Source of the DNA: Paraspadella gotoi
Lineage: Eukaryota > Chaetognatha
Length of the DNA stretch: 64,000 nucleotides
Reading direction: 5' to 3'
Assembly: GCA_051294375.1 (NCBI GenBank)
Contig: CM119267.1
Location: 9,470,863-9,534,862 of the forward strand
Both the position numbers and the translations under genes were made by a program. Positions 63,120 through 64,000 of the stretch are shown here, in pieces. Position 1 is the first letter of the stretch. Every line of letters starts with the position of its first letter. Under the pieces are notes generated by a model, which saw nothing but the letters and a program-made list of their open reading frames with translations, did not search any database and was not told the DNA's origin.

Positions 63120-63813
63120 GTCACCGCGCCGGATTCCGTCTCTACACGAAGGGCGCCTCCGAAGTCATCACGACCCGCTGCAGCAAGATCCTCACCGAAA
63201 CCGGCGGCTCCTCGGGATTTGACGCCGCCGAGGCCAAAAAGCTCGTCGACAACGTGATCGAGCCCATGGCCTCGGAGGGACTCCGCACCATAGGCATCGG
63301 GTACAAGGACCTCGACAAGGCTCCCAACTGGGACGACGAAGCCAGCGTGCTTTCCGGCCTCACCCTGATCATGATTGCCGGGATCGAAGATCCCGTCCGT
63401 CCCGAAGTCCCGCCCGCAATTCGCAAGTGTCAGCAGGCGGGCATAACTGTCCGCATGGTGACGGNNNNNNNNNNCAACACGGCCCGCGCCATCGCCACCA
63501 AGTGCGGCATCTTGGCGAAGGATTCGGATTATGTCGTCATGGAGGGAAAGGCCTTCAACGAAGCCGTCAAGGACAAGGACGGGAAGATTCGGCAGGACAA
63601 GGTCGGAAGGAGAGATGGGAGGGAGAAAATTGGAGTCAACGATTAAAATCTTCGGCATCTCTCCAACCGCGACCGCCATTTATTTTTTTTAGGTGGACGA
63701 CATTTGGCCGACTCTGCGAGTTCTAGCAAGATCTTCCCCCGAGGACAAGTACACCCTCGTCAAAGGGATCATCAAGTCGAAGACGCGTCCGGGGGAGGTC
63801 GTCGCCGTCACGG
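63120..63813 (+). CDS. ATP2B: Plasma-membrane Ca2+ ATPase, exons 12-13 (finished sequence, gene continues beyond window)
   Basis: Exons 63120-63601 and 63693-63813 join in phase. They encode the rest of the nucleotide-binding domain and part of the P domain: [64 protein letters not shown], then [12 protein letters not shown] and [20 protein letters not shown] ending GEVVAVT. Ten N at 63465-63474 replace the conserved GDN motif; the frame is exactly kept, and the error-rich copy supplies a matching GDNV-type sequence there. The next exon, starting the GDGTNDGP hinge, is not in the finished sequence of this window but has an error-rich version at about 62087. Confidence 0.9.
63465..63474. other. 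10-N gap inside PMCA exon 12
   Basis: Falls on the GDN motif of the P domain. Ten bases is exactly the length needed to keep frame. Confidence 0.95.
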
Positions 63814-64000
63814 GTGAAGGGGGGCGACGGGAAGCGTGATCGGGGAAGGGGTATTAAAAGAAGAAAGGGACGAATAAGGAGAAAATTTGAAAAAAGATTT
63901 AAATTATTTGAAATATTTTATAACTTGGGGGAAACTTTAATGACATTTACGCGTTCAACCGTTAGAGGGTGATTGTTGTGGGCGATGCCGGCGGGCGCCG

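Overview
This window is animal nuclear DNA. Every recognisable gene is a metazoan family: CACHD1, RRP4/EXOSC2, SKI3/TTC37, boule, PIWI, group XII phospholipase A2, TRF2/TBPL1, coronin, smoothelin and PMCA. Coding exons are GC-richer and lie in AT-rich introns and intergenic DNA, with GT-AG (twice GC-AG) introns that are often under 150 bp. Boule and TRF2 point to a bilaterian. Gene density and possible operon and trans-splicing signals suggest a compact invertebrate genome. I cannot name the phylum.

Layout. 1-2157: the 3' end of a CACHD1-like calcium-channel regulatory protein. 2.4-3.0 kb: an inverted-repeat element. 3.8-11.4 kb: RRP4 followed only 66 bp later by SKI3, so a core exosome subunit and a scaffold of its cytoplasmic Ski cofactor may share one transcript. 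11.6-23.1 kb: germline-type genes, namely boule, an unrecognised 183-aa ORF, an 8-exon PIWI with intact slicer residues, a secreted group XII PLA2 and TRF2 with an acidic tail. 24.7-38.3 kb: coronin. Its 7.1-kb first intron holds two arrays of one 31-bp minisatellite plus a transposon copy, and it has two alternative last exons encoding different coiled coils. 39.4-42.3 kb (minus strand): a smoothelin-like protein. 44.3-47.3 kb (minus strand): an uninterrupted 982-codon gene with an N-terminal PTB/PID-like domain. 50.8-64 kb: a plasma-membrane Ca2+ ATPase (PMCA).

The PMCA region is not clean assembly. Exons 6-10 and 12-13 each occur twice in the same order: once intact, and once riddled with single-base indels in introns and exons alike. 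The second member of each pair starts directly after a run of exactly 25 N. The simplest reading is raw long-read gap filling beside the finished contig, not a biological tandem duplication. The error-rich copy also supplies sequence missing from the finished contigs: exons 11, 14 and 15, and a 3.58-kb element with roughly 0.7-kb terminal inverted repeats in intron 11. Gap-size arithmetic hints that this insertion is polymorphic.

The most notable items are the RRP4-SKI3 pair, the coronin coiled-coil exon switch, the minisatellite pair, the long-TIR element and its possible empty allele, and acceptor-like sites just upstream of several start codons. No tRNA, rRNA or CRISPR feature was seen. 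Splice models come from reading the DNA and from family knowledge; none has been tested against transcripts.
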